Positions 1-6,320 are shown, counted from the stretch's first letter. The stretch is DNA of 8,892 nucleotides from G020353115 sp964389685 (GCA_964389685.1 CAYMFM010000112.1:1-8892), one strand, 5' to 3'. A program made the numbers and translations. The notes: a model not told the origin generated them from the sequence alone.

Positions 1-1271
1 ATGGCTTCAATCCGTTTGGCAGCAACGGCAGCCAGGGAAATAACATTGCTCTCTTCTCCGGTCTCTGTTATTTCTCCGGCACCCTCCATAAACAGGGTGT
101 AATAGTGAAGTGCTTTATGGGGGTCTTCCAGGCGGTAATCATACAGGCTTGCGATCCGGAAAATCAATTCCCGGTCGTCCGGATTGTTTTCAAATGCCAG
201 CATGTAATACTTCAGGGTGTTTTCCCAGTCGGCGATGTGCCTGTAATTTTCGCCGATCTTTTTGTAAATGGTTCCCAAAAACTCAAAATTGGGTTGCTGC
301 AAGTCGATCGATTTTAACAGGTACTCTGTTGATTCCCGTTTGTAATAATCTTCACTCAGGGCGAGTGCATAGTAGTAACAGTTTTCCGCACTGGTCGTAT
401 CGGCGAAATAGGCTTTTTCAAGATAATGTACTGCTTTTTCAAAATCATCGTTTCCGAAATAGGCAAGCCCGATGTATTTACAGACAAACAGGGAGGAGTC
501 ACCCATTTCCAGCAACTTCTGGAATCCTTCGATGGCTTGTTCGTTCTGGCGTGCAAGGACATGGGCATACGATTTCACTTTGATGATGGCAGCATCGGTT
601 GAATCCTGCTCCAGTCCTGCAGCCAGAAGATCAATGGCTCCCTGGAAGATCCCTGTCCTGATGTAAATGTTGGCAAGTGTTGTATACAAGCCAATATCCT
701 TTGGATTGAGTTTCAGAGCCCGGTCAAGGTACCAGGCAGCCGAGGTGGGATCATCGATCTTCTCAAAACATATACCAAGCTGCTTGTAATAGTAAAAGTT
801 GGTAGAGTCCAGGCTGCAGAGATACTGGTAGATCGGTATGGCGCGTAAAAAATCATTCTTTCTCTGGTACAGTTTGCCCAACTGTATAAATCCATAATAG
901 TTGGTGGAATCGAGTTGAATGATCGTATAGTAGGTATTGATAGCATTGTTTAACGCTCCGAGTGCCGACCAGGTCTCTCCGATGGCGTTCAGAATGGTAA
1001 TGTTTTCAGGATCCTGCCGGTTTGCCCGATCGAACACCTCAAGGGCTTCCGGGTATTTGAGCAGCCCGATGTACGCCTGTCCCATGTTGAAATTTGCCCG
1101 GGAGCTCAACGAATCTTCAGTCAGGATCCGCTGCGCTTCCTCTATGGCTTCTGTGTATTGGCGGTTCAACAAATAGAGTTCAGTTTTCTGGTGGATGTCA
1201 TCTTCCTGTGATACGACCGGTCGTATCATTGAAAATGCAAAAAGCATAATAAGAATTATCCTGGCTTTCAT
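1..1271 (-). CDS. Secreted TPR-repeat protein, partial (C-terminus beyond window)
   Basis: An open frame of 423 codons starts at ATG 1271 and runs off the left edge without a stop, so the C-terminus is missing. Residues 1-21 form a Sec-type signal peptide (MKAR, then hydrophobic IILIMLFAF, ending near PVVS before QEDD), so the mature protein is probably periplasmic. From about residue 23 the protein is almost wholly tetratricopeptide repeats: nine units of exactly 34 residues (23-56, 57-90, 91-124, 125-158, 159-192, 193-226, 227-260, 261-294, 295-328), then a 38-residue unit and another of 34. Several units show the TPR pattern clearly, for example LGICFEKIDDPTSAAWYLDRA and IGLAYFGNDDFEKAVHYLEKA. 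TPRs are protein-binding scaffolds; no enzymatic domain is visible. The start is supported by AGG five bases before the ATG and by the signal peptide. It lies 265 bases after the thioredoxin-like gene on the same strand; co-transcription is uncertain because a hairpin array separates them. The partner is unknown. Confidence 0.9.
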   Translation of the reverse strand, partial: MKARIILIMLFAFSMIRPVVSQEDDIHQKTELYLLNRQYTEAIEEAQRILTEDSLSSRANFNMGQAYIGLLKYPEALEVFDRANRQDPENITILNAIGETWSALGALNNAINTYYTIIQLDSTNYYGFIQLGKLYQRKNDFLRAIPIYQYLCSLDSTNFYYYKQLGICFEKIDDPTSAAWYLDRALKLNPKDIGLYTTLANIYIRTGIFQGAIDLLAAGLEQDSTDAAIIKVKSYAHVLARQNEQAIEGFQKLLEMGDSSLFVCKYIGLAYFGNDDFEKAVHYLEKAYFADTTSAENCYYYALALSEDYYKRESTEYLLKSIDLQQPNFEFLGTIYKKIGENYRHIADWENTLKYYMLAFENNPDDRELIFRIASLYDYRLEDPHKALHYYTLFMEGAGEITETGEESNVISLAAVAAKRIEA

Positions 1272-1383
1272 TGCCTGTTGATTTATCGTTGTTTATTGGC
1301 AGAACAGTAAATTAGTTCAATTTGTCAGTTATGAGTGAAATGCCAGTCATATTTAACATATTACTGGAACTTGTTTTTCTATT

Positions 1384-1474
1384 GGAGAACGACTTTCCAA
1401 GTCGTTTGCGCTCTCCAGAGCGCTTTTTAACCTCCCGCTGACAGCGGGAGAAGCGACTCAGAGAGTCGCTCTCC
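1384..1474. repeat. Array of four short hairpins (REP/BIME-like intergenic element)
   Basis: Four perfect inverted repeats follow one another: AACGACTT/AAGTCGTT with loop TCC (1388-1406); GCGCTCT/AGAGCGC with a two-base centre (1408-1423); CTCCCGCTG/CAGCGGGAG with a one-base centre (1432-1450); and AGCGACTC/GAGTCGCT with loop AGA (1452-1470). The ends also pair: GGAGAACGACT (1384-1394) is the reverse complement of AGTCGCTCTCC (1464-1474) except at one base. The whole could therefore fold as one cruciform-like structure with internal hairpins. It is GC-rich against AT-rich flanks. It resembles bacterial intergenic palindromic elements; it may also end or stabilise the thioredoxin transcript, but no T-run follows on the minus strand. 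The rest of the gap (1272-1383 and 1475-1536) shows no clear feature and no good -7 box for the TPR gene. Confidence 0.75.
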
Positions 1475-1536
1475 ATATGAAAAACTTTATATCTTCAGTA
1501 AAATATCAACCTATTATCGATAACTAGCAACTTGAG

Positions 1537-3069
1537 TCAATTGGTATATTTCAGTAGCTGTTCAAAAAGTTCATTACCAGAACTCGGTCTTTTTGCTTCA
1601 TGTTCAATTACATTTCCTTTCCTATCAACAATCATATATCTGGGAATTCCATAGATACCATACTTTTCAAGCTCAGACCGGAATTCATCAGTAACCATCC
1701 GTGCATGGTATCCATCCAACATATAGTTGTTTAAAGCGTTTACCCATTTATGTTCATCCTTATCTGTTGAAATGTAAAGTAAAACAATTGCATTCTTTTC
1801 TGCAAACTCATGCAGTTGAGGAGCGTATTCAAACTCCCCAATACATGGAGCGCACCAGGATGCCCAGAAATCGATATAAATCACTTTGCCTTTGTATCTT
1901 TCTATAATTTGATCAAGTGACTTAATTTCCTTATAACTCTCAACAAGCATAATTTCCTCCGATAGATCTTCAATATCTGAACTTACCTCAGGAGGATAGT
2001 ACATATAATATGGTTGCTTTAAGAAAGGCATGATGTATTCAATGCCGGGTAAATATCTGCTATTCGGATACCTTGTTTTGAAGGTTTCAAGCCTCATTTC
2101 AACTGCCTCGAATGATTCTTTCATGGATAATATTGTGAATTGTGAAGCAAAATATAATTCAAACAGAAATGGATCCAGATACTTCTCAGCTAATTGAAGC
2201 TCCTCAGTCCTGTCATGTATAGAAAGGGAATCATTCAACGATTTATACCAGATGTAATAGTATAGATGTTGTCTCAAATCGAAATAAAGATTAATATATT
2301 CCCGATTATTCGGGAATTCGTTGAACAGATCTGAAAGTAATTTTTGAAAATCATTCTGCATCAGATTAACTGGATAAGCAACAGCATTGTTGTAATATTC
2401 CAATGTATCGATCTCTTTCAACAGCGATTTTCTGAATAACACGGAGAGCATATTGTCAAGGTATGAATAATTGATAAGGGTTCTGATTGCTTCACATCTC
2501 TTTTTATCAATTCCTTTATTCTGATAAATGGACTCAATTTTTTCTATGTGTGGGGATTTATTTTTGTAAAAATTCACCATGATTGATTCAGGGATGGTAT
2601 CAGAGTACAAATGTCCAATGTATTCATTCTCTGTTTCATATCTGGTACTGGTATTGAAATAGTTATAGAAATCCGTAATAAATTGTTGGCCTTCATCATA
2701 GTTTCCATTAATTTTCACTTGAATTGAGTCTGAAGGATCCAAAGTTACAGAATAACAATCCCCAGGTAGTATTAAAAGAAAAGCTGATTTCCCAAAATTT
2801 CTTGAATGCGTCATTATTAAAATTGAATTCAAACATGGATTTTCAATCTCTATAACCGCATTCATGCTGGAATCAAGACCCACGTAATTCCATTGCCAGA
2901 GAGGATATGCTCCAATTCCATCTTTTGTTAAGTAGTAATTAATTGTATCGGCTTCAATGTTGTTAACTTCAACTTGAATTGTTGTGACATTTGTTTTTTG
3001 TACACAACTATGATAACTAAAAAGAGAGGTAATCAAAATCAGTTGAAGGATTTTACTTTTTCTTACCAT
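1537..3069 (-). CDS. TlpA-like thiol-disulfide oxidoreductase lipoprotein
   Basis: From ATG 3069 this encodes 510 residues. A GTG six codons upstream (3087) keeps the frame open, but the ATG gives a compact lipoprotein signal (MVRKSKILQLILITSLF, then SYHSC with C22 as candidate lipidated cysteine). The lipobox is weak but acceptable for Bacteroidota. The last ~125 residues are a TlpA/AhpC-type thioredoxin fold: IDFWASWCAPC with C406 and C409 as the redox pair, a YISTDKDEHKW strand, and GIPRYMIVDRKGNVI with the expected cis-proline at P476. The N-terminal ~370 residues start with beta-rich sequence, as in Bacteroidetes TlpA proteins with a DUF4369-like part, followed by a long helical region rich in Tyr, Asn and Leu that I cannot assign. 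Predicted role: reduction or exchange of disulfides in the periplasm, anchored to a membrane; substrate unknown. The gene is AT-rich: two sampled 60-base lines (2221, 2341) are 30-32% GC, against about 45-55% in sampled lines of blaR1 and aconitase. Confidence 0.88.
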   Translation of the reverse strand: MVRKSKILQLILITSLFSYHSCVQKTNVTTIQVEVNNIEADTINYYLTKDGIGAYPLWQWNYVGLDSSMNAVIEIENPCLNSILIMTHSRNFGKSAFLLILPGDCYSVTLDPSDSIQVKINGNYDEGQQFITDFYNYFNTSTRYETENEYIGHLYSDTIPESIMVNFYKNKSPHIEKIESIYQNKGIDKKRCEAIRTLINYSYLDNMLSVLFRKSLLKEIDTLEYYNNAVAYPVNLMQNDFQKLLSDLFNEFPNNREYINLYFDLRQHLYYYIWYKSLNDSLSIHDRTEELQLAEKYLDPFLFELYFASQFTILSMKESFEAVEMRLETFKTRYPNSRYLPGIEYIMPFLKQPYYMYYPPEVSSDIEDLSEEIMLVESYKEIKSLDQIIERYKGKVIYIDFWASWCAPCIGEFEYAPQLHEFAEKNAIVLLYISTDKDEHKWVNALNNYMLDGYHARMVTDEFRSELEKYGIYGIPRYMIVDRKGNVIEHEAKRPSSGNELFEQLLKYTN

Positions 3070-3096
3070 TGATTGGTATAATTGCACCTGTAATGC

Positions 3097-3119
3097 TCTG
3101 AATATTATTTATATTCAGA
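3097..3119. promoter_or_regulatory. AT-rich dyad upstream of the TlpA-like gene
   Basis: A perfect inverted repeat of nine bases (TCTGAATAT/ATATTCAGA) with a five-base centre lies in the 123-base gap between blaR1 and the TlpA-like gene, about 28 bases before the ATG. No T-run follows on the minus strand, so it is not an obvious terminator. It could be an operator or an mRNA hairpin in the leader. It does not match the AACTAA/TTAGTT half-sites at the blaI promoter. No TAnnTTTG box is seen in the gap, so read-through from blaR1 is possible. Confidence 0.4.
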
Positions 3120-3192
3120 TGGATCGTCTGTTTTTTTATTGCCCTTTCCCTTCTGCTATGCTGATGTTTTCCATATTGGCTCTGGTTATGTT

Positions 3193-5655
3193 CTATTTCA
3201 TGGTGATCTTAACTACCCCCCCTATACCAGCATCTCCATATTCCTTCTTGGCTTCTTTGTTTTTTAAAACCTCAATGCTTTGAATATCTGATGTATTCAG
3301 TAACTTGACCTCTTCCATTGTTGCCTTTTCCCCATCAATCAAAAAGAGGATATCCGATCCCGGTTGAATGCCGATTACCCTGAATGACAGACCATCGGGT
3401 TTGTTATCCCCACTCTTCATCTTAACATATATGACACCGTTTTTCCCCTTTGTGCCATACTTCTCAATTGCAGATTCTCCTTTTATGACTTCAACACTTT
3501 CAATATGATCGGGGTTCAGGTTTTTAATAAGATCATGACTCACAACCTTACCGTCTATCAGGTACAAAGCATCATCGCTTATTTTTGATTTAAATCCAAC
3601 ACCCGTTTCATCCTGAGCATTATCAGATGGAATATCCGGTAATTTGAATGTAACAGGGAATTTAAAAGCAACGTTCACATTTTGCCTCTTCTGTTTTCCG
3701 GGTTCCCATGCCGGGCTGCTCATCACCACCCGGAGGGCTTCTTTATCCAGCAGGGGATCTGCTCCGCGGATTACCTGAACGTTGTCAACTTTCCCCTCCC
3801 TGGTCACAACCAGTTGAACATAGACCGTTCCCGAGATTTTCTTTTTCTTTGCTTTATCGGGATATACAAGGTTTTCAGCAATGTATTGCCTGAATGTTGA
3901 GAATTCGCCACCCCGGAATCTTGGCATCTCTTCCACCACAAAAAACACCTGTTCATCCAATCCGCTGATATCGGCAGGCAGGGGTTGCTTTTCCCAGTTA
4001 GCAGGAAGGAGAAAGACAATGGGCATTTTGAAAGCGACATTGACCTTATGTCCTCTTTGAACTCCGGGCTCCCATTTCGGGCTGGAGCTTACTACCCGGA
4101 TCCCCTCTTTTTCAAACTCAGCAATTATCTTCTCCCACTCTACATCTCGTACCTTCTTCACATTGCGTACTTTCTTCAAATCCCGCACATTTCCTTCTTT
4201 ATCCACAATAAAGCTGATGTAGACAGTACAGCTGATGCCTTTTTTCAACGCATCCTCCGGGTATACAAGGTTCTCTTTAACATATTGCTTGAAGGTATTT
4301 ATGTCATTCGATTCCTGGAATCTGGGCATCTGTTCCACGACATAGAACACCGGTTCTTGGATTTCGGGATCTATGAAATCCTGCTGAGCAGGCTCCTTTT
4401 TTTCATCCGGAAGAGTGAATACGATTGGGAAGGTATATCTTACCTTCACACGTTTTCCATCCTGTTTGCCGGGAGTCCAGGCCGGACTATTGGCTACCAC
4501 TCTGACTGCTTCTTTGTCCAGCAGAGGATTCACCTCACGAATGACCTGAACCTTATCAACTTTCCCTGTTTCAGTGACAACAAATTGTATGAAAACAGTA
4601 CCGGTAATGTTTTTCTCCCGGGCTTCCTCAGGATACCTGAGATTCAGAGCAAGATATCTCCTGAATTTTTCCATATTACCACCCTGGAATTTTGGCATGG
4701 TATCGACTATGGTATAAATGGTGGTATCCTGTTGCACAGGAATTGATATGTCCGTGGAGAAAGAAGGGGTATTCTTGCCCGAATGATCCGGGGAGTTACC
4801 GGAAAATGAGAACAGGGCAATGATAAGTAGTACTGCCGGTATAGCAACAAAAATCTTGTACCGGGCAACCTTTGACGATTTAAATTTTGTCATCATGACT
4901 ATTCGTTTCTTAATGAGTGATCTGTTCAGGTTGTGGGCTACCCTGAAAAACTGGTTCCCGAAAACCTGGCTGAGGACCAACTCCTGGTAATTAAGGGCAT
5001 TGTGACCTCCCCGAATAACCGATTCATCGGCCTGATATTCATGAACTTCCTTCAATGACCATTTGTAAAGCCAGGCAACCGGATTGAACCACTGGATGAT
5101 GGTCAGCAATTCGAAAACGACCAGGTCAAGGGTGTGCATGTTCCGGATGTGATTCATCTCATGGGCAATGATCTTTTCCATGTAATCATTTCCGGTCAGG
5201 GATCTGTTCAGAAAAATGATGTTGTAAAATGAAAAAGGAGAAAGGTTCCTGTCCATGTAAACGATTCGTAGTCCATTCTCCTTCGTGATCCCGTATCTCT
5301 TAATCAGCCATACTATCTGCCCGGTGTTGACAAGAAATTTCAACAAAAAGAATACGGCACCAGCCAGGTAAAACCATGTGAACAGGTTTCGGGGTGAATC
5401 TCCTGTTGGGACGTTGAAGGAGGAGGCAGGGGCTATGACTGCTTCATCAAGCATTGCTTCAATGGTGTAAATGGGGGCAGGTTGACGGATAGAAACTGAC
5501 AGTAAAGGAATAATCATCGACAGGAAAATGGTCAACGCCAGGTATAACCGGTTCCTGGTAAAGAAGGTATCTCTTCTCAGGAATATCCAATATATCCCAT
5601 AGAATAGGCAAAGGCTTACAGCCGATTCAATCAGGTACTTCCAGAGATCATTCAT
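3193..5655 (-). CDS. blaR1: BlaR1/MecR1-family M56 membrane metallopeptidase with three TonB_C and two plug-like modules
   Basis: Encodes 820 residues. The N-terminal ~285 residues are a BlaR1/MecR1 (peptidase M56) unit: hydrophobic segments near 4-26, 36-55, 91-110 and 268-286, and the zinc site HEMNH (165-169) with third ligand E206 in EYQAD, so the protease looks intact. In the family this cytoplasmic-facing site, triggered from outside, removes the BlaI repressor. The usual penicillin-binding sensor domain is absent. After the last membrane segment come three TonB_C-like repeats (about 313-418, 436-551, 570-673), each starting like MPRFxGG and containing a NLVYP motif, then two modules resembling TonB-dependent receptor plugs (about 694-748 and 767-820) with the patterns LIDGK, IESVEVIK and KYGTKGKNGVIYVK. 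The start is set by the upstream gene: the blaI stop TAA and this ATG are two bases apart, in TAAGGATG, implying translational coupling. Related M56-TonB fusions occur in Bacteroidetes; the signal sensed here is unknown. The middle TonB repeat is divergent. Confidence 0.9.
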   Translation of the reverse strand: MNDLWKYLIESAVSLCLFYGIYWIFLRRDTFFTRNRLYLALTIFLSMIIPLLSVSIRQPAPIYTIEAMLDEAVIAPASSFNVPTGDSPRNLFTWFYLAGAVFFLLKFLVNTGQIVWLIKRYGITKENGLRIVYMDRNLSPFSFYNIIFLNRSLTGNDYMEKIIAHEMNHIRNMHTLDLVVFELLTIIQWFNPVAWLYKWSLKEVHEYQADESVIRGGHNALNYQELVLSQVFGNQFFRVAHNLNRSLIKKRIVMMTKFKSSKVARYKIFVAIPAVLLIIALFSFSGNSPDHSGKNTPSFSTDISIPVQQDTTIYTIVDTMPKFQGGNMEKFRRYLALNLRYPEEAREKNITGTVFIQFVVTETGKVDKVQVIREVNPLLDKEAVRVVANSPAWTPGKQDGKRVKVRYTFPIVFTLPDEKKEPAQQDFIDPEIQEPVFYVVEQMPRFQESNDINTFKQYVKENLVYPEDALKKGISCTVYISFIVDKEGNVRDLKKVRNVKKVRDVEWEKIIAEFEKEGIRVVSSSPKWEPGVQRGHKVNVAFKMPIVFLLPANWEKQPLPADISGLDEQVFFVVEEMPRFRGGEFSTFRQYIAENLVYPDKAKKKKISGTVYVQLVVTREGKVDNVQVIRGADPLLDKEALRVVMSSPAWEPGKQKRQNVNVAFKFPVTFKLPDIPSDNAQDETGVGFKSKISDDALYLIDGKVVSHDLIKNLNPDHIESVEVIKGESAIEKYGTKGKNGVIYVKMKSGDNKPDGLSFRVIGIQPGSDILFLIDGEKATMEEVKLLNTSDIQSIEVLKNKEAKKEYGDAGIGGVVKITMK
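3196..3576 (-). other. Two tandem plug-like modules at the BlaR1 C-terminus
   Basis: Residues 694-748 and 767-820 of the BlaR1-like protein share one pattern: LYLIDGK or LFLIDGE, then a short helix, then HIESVEVIK or IQSIEVLK, then YGTKGKNGVIYVKMK or YGDAGIGGVVKITMK. This is the core signature of the TonB-dependent receptor plug domain (IDG...IESIEVLK...YG..G.NGVI), without the rest of the receptor barrel. The second copy ends the protein. Their function outside a receptor is unknown; they may bind TonB-like domains or other envelope partners. Confidence 0.7.
3637..4719 (-). repeat. Three TonB_C-like repeats within blaR1
   Basis: The units correspond to residues 313-418 (4402-4719), 436-551 (4003-4350) and 570-673 (3637-3948). 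Units 1 and 3 are close, sharing VQVIR, PLLDKEA, SPAW.PGKQ and FP near their ends. Unit 2 keeps the start (MPRFQ, NLVYPEDA) and end (KWEPG, FKMPIVF) but lacks PLLDKEA and has a longer, charged insert holding KKVRNV followed by KKVRDV. The fold by family is the C-terminal domain of TonB, which contacts outer-membrane receptors. Three copies in one protein suggest duplication followed by divergence of the middle copy. Confidence 0.75.
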
Positions 5656-5657
5656 CC

Positions 5658-6035
5658 TTACGCTTTATTTTGTTTTTCAATCTCCTCTTCCATTATTTTC
5701 AGGATATCCTCCATCTCATGAACCGAGAGATTTTTCTCCCGGGCAAAAAAGGAGACCATCTTTTCAAAAGAATTGGAAAAATAATTCTTGATAAAATTGT
5801 CCAGATGAGCCTTTGTGTACTCCTCCTTGCTGACCATCGGAAAATACTCGTGTGTTTTCCCGTATGCCTTGTATGATACAAATTCCTTCTTTTCCAGGAT
5901 CCGGACGATCGTTGAAACCGTGTTGTAGGCAGGTTTCGGATCGGGCAATTTTTCAATGATGTCTTTGACAAATGCTTTCTCAAGATCCCACAGGATCTGC
6001 ATGATCTGTTCTTCGGCTTTTGTAAGTTCAAGCAT
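5658..6035 (-). CDS. blaI: BlaI/MecI-family transcriptional repressor
   Basis: From ATG 6035 the protein is 125 residues, the usual family length, beginning MLELTKAEEQIMQILWDLEK, which matches the normal BlaI N-terminus. The frame stays open upstream to a TTG at 6077 and an ATG at 6062, but the TTG lies inside the -7 promoter box and the 6062 ATG would leave almost no leader; hence 6035. Residues 2-65 form the winged helix: LTKAEEQIMQILW, VKDIIEKL, a recognition helix around PAYNTVSTIVRILEKK, and a wing at FVSYKAYGKTHEYFP. Residues 70-121 are the helical dimerisation tail. Predicted role: DNA-binding dimer that represses its own operon with blaR1 and perhaps other genes, released when BlaR1 triggers its cleavage. 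By alignment from memory, the Asn-Phe cut site of staphylococcal MecI falls at F96-F97 here. It sits two bases before blaR1. The targets beyond its own promoter cannot be read from this window. Confidence 0.92.
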   Translation of the reverse strand: MLELTKAEEQIMQILWDLEKAFVKDIIEKLPDPKPAYNTVSTIVRILEKKEFVSYKAYGKTHEYFPMVSKEEYTKAHLDNFIKNYFSNSFEKMVSFFAREKNLSVHEMEDILKIMEEEIEKQNKA

Positions 6036-6074
6036 GGGTATTTGATTAATCACAAATTTCATTCCGTTACAAAA

Positions 6075-6105
6075 CAAATATAAAACTAAATATTTAGTTT
6101 TACAA
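6075..6105 (-). promoter_or_regulatory. blaI-blaR1 promoter (-33/-7, Bacteroidetes type)
   Basis: On the minus strand TATATTTG (6075-6082) is an exact match to the Bacteroidetes -7 consensus TAnnTTTG, and TTG (6103-6105) stands 20 bases upstream as the -33 element. Transcription would start around 6066-6070, giving a leader of about 30 bases to the chosen blaI ATG at 6035. This placement also argues against the in-frame TTG at 6077 as a start codon. Confidence 0.72.
6081..6102. promoter_or_regulatory. Operator 1: 22-base perfect palindrome, probable BlaI site
   Basis: The core AACTAAATATTTAGTT is extended by perfect pairing on both sides to 22 bases. It fills the spacer between the -33 and -7 elements of the blaI promoter, so a bound repressor dimer would block RNA polymerase. 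Half-sites are AACTAA and TTAGTT with a four-base centre. BlaI/MecI repressors bind dyads at their own promoters; this half-site differs from the staphylococcal TACA/TGTA type, so the assignment rests on position and symmetry. Confidence 0.75.
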
Positions 6106-6119
6106 CTAAATTATTAGTT
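6104..6119. promoter_or_regulatory. Operator 2: second copy of the AACTAA-N4-TTAGTT dyad
   Basis: AACTAAATTATTAGTT repeats the half-sites and the four-base spacing of operator 1. Its centre lies exactly 20 bases from that of operator 1, about two helical turns, so two dimers would sit on the same DNA face. It overlaps the -33 TTG. Confidence 0.7.
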
Positions 6120-6128
6120 AAAAAACCC

Positions 6129-6152
6129 TGACAGCGATTTGAAGACCTGTCA
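6129..6152. repeat. Short inverted repeat TGACAG/CTGTCA
   Basis: TGACAG (6129-6134) and CTGTCA (6147-6152) pair with a 12-base loop, just upstream of the blaI operators. At six bases it is weak by itself, but it is the first of a run of dyads in the gene-free stretch 6120-6458. The function is unknown. Confidence 0.35.
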
Positions 6153-6169
6153 TATTTAAGAGGTTAATT

Positions 6170-6204
6170 CATTCACCGGGTGATTCGGAATCACCCGGTG
6201 AATG
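6170..6204. terminator. Long hairpin, possible terminator or palindromic element
   Basis: A perfect 16-base stem, CATTCACCGGGTGATT paired with AATCACCCGGTGAATG, closes a three-base loop CGG. It is very stable for this AT-rich stretch. On the plus strand a run of six T begins at 6211, seven bases after the stem. On the minus strand, the direction of the annotated genes, no T-run follows. It could end aconitase transcription without a U-tract, act on the plus strand, or be an intergenic palindrome with no transcriptional role. The type given is the best single label, not a firm claim. Confidence 0.45.
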
Positions 6205-6229
6205 GAGATCTTTTTTATTCGTCAGACTT

Positions 6230-6280
6230 GCCCTGTGAAATAATCGTTACCCAAGTGGCTCAGCTGCTATTTCACAGGGC
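6230..6280. repeat. Inverted repeat GCCCTGTGAAATA with 25-base loop
   Basis: GCCCTGTGAAATA (6230-6242) pairs perfectly with TATTTCACAGGGC (6268-6280). The 25-base loop contains GGCTCAGCTGC and has no strong internal stem. It is not followed by a T-run on either strand. A perfect 13-base pairing across a loop of this size is unlikely by chance. Confidence 0.65.
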
Positions 6281-6320
6281 GGGCTGGAATCGTCAGACGA
6301 GCTGGCGCTTCATTTGTGTA

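Noticed and set aside
110..583. A 157-codon plus-strand frame opposite the TPR gene
   Set aside because: The minus-strand frame has regular 34-residue TPR units across the same bases, so this is a shadow.
1312..1317. TTAGTT half-site about 45 bases before the TPR gene as a BlaI operator
   Set aside because: The partner AACTAA is missing at the required spacing, so this is a single six-base match in AT-rich DNA.
3070..3087. GTG at 3087 as the TlpA-like start
   Set aside because: It adds six residues before a normal lipoprotein signal that starts at ATG 3069; no better ribosome site supports it.
3985..4746. A 253-codon plus-strand open frame opposite blaR1
   Set aside because: It lies wholly within blaR1 on the other strand, shows no recognisable domain, and mirrors the TonB_C coding repeats. 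The blaR1 frame has clear family motifs throughout.
3193..6035. A beta-lactam resistance locus
   Set aside because: No beta-lactamase or penicillin-binding protein gene is in the window and BlaR1 lacks the penicillin-sensing domain; the BlaI/BlaR1 names reflect family only.
6036..6077. TTG at 6077 or ATG at 6062 as the blaI start
   Set aside because: The TTG lies in the -7 box and the 6062 ATG would leave a leader of only a few bases. The protein from 6035 begins exactly as the family does.
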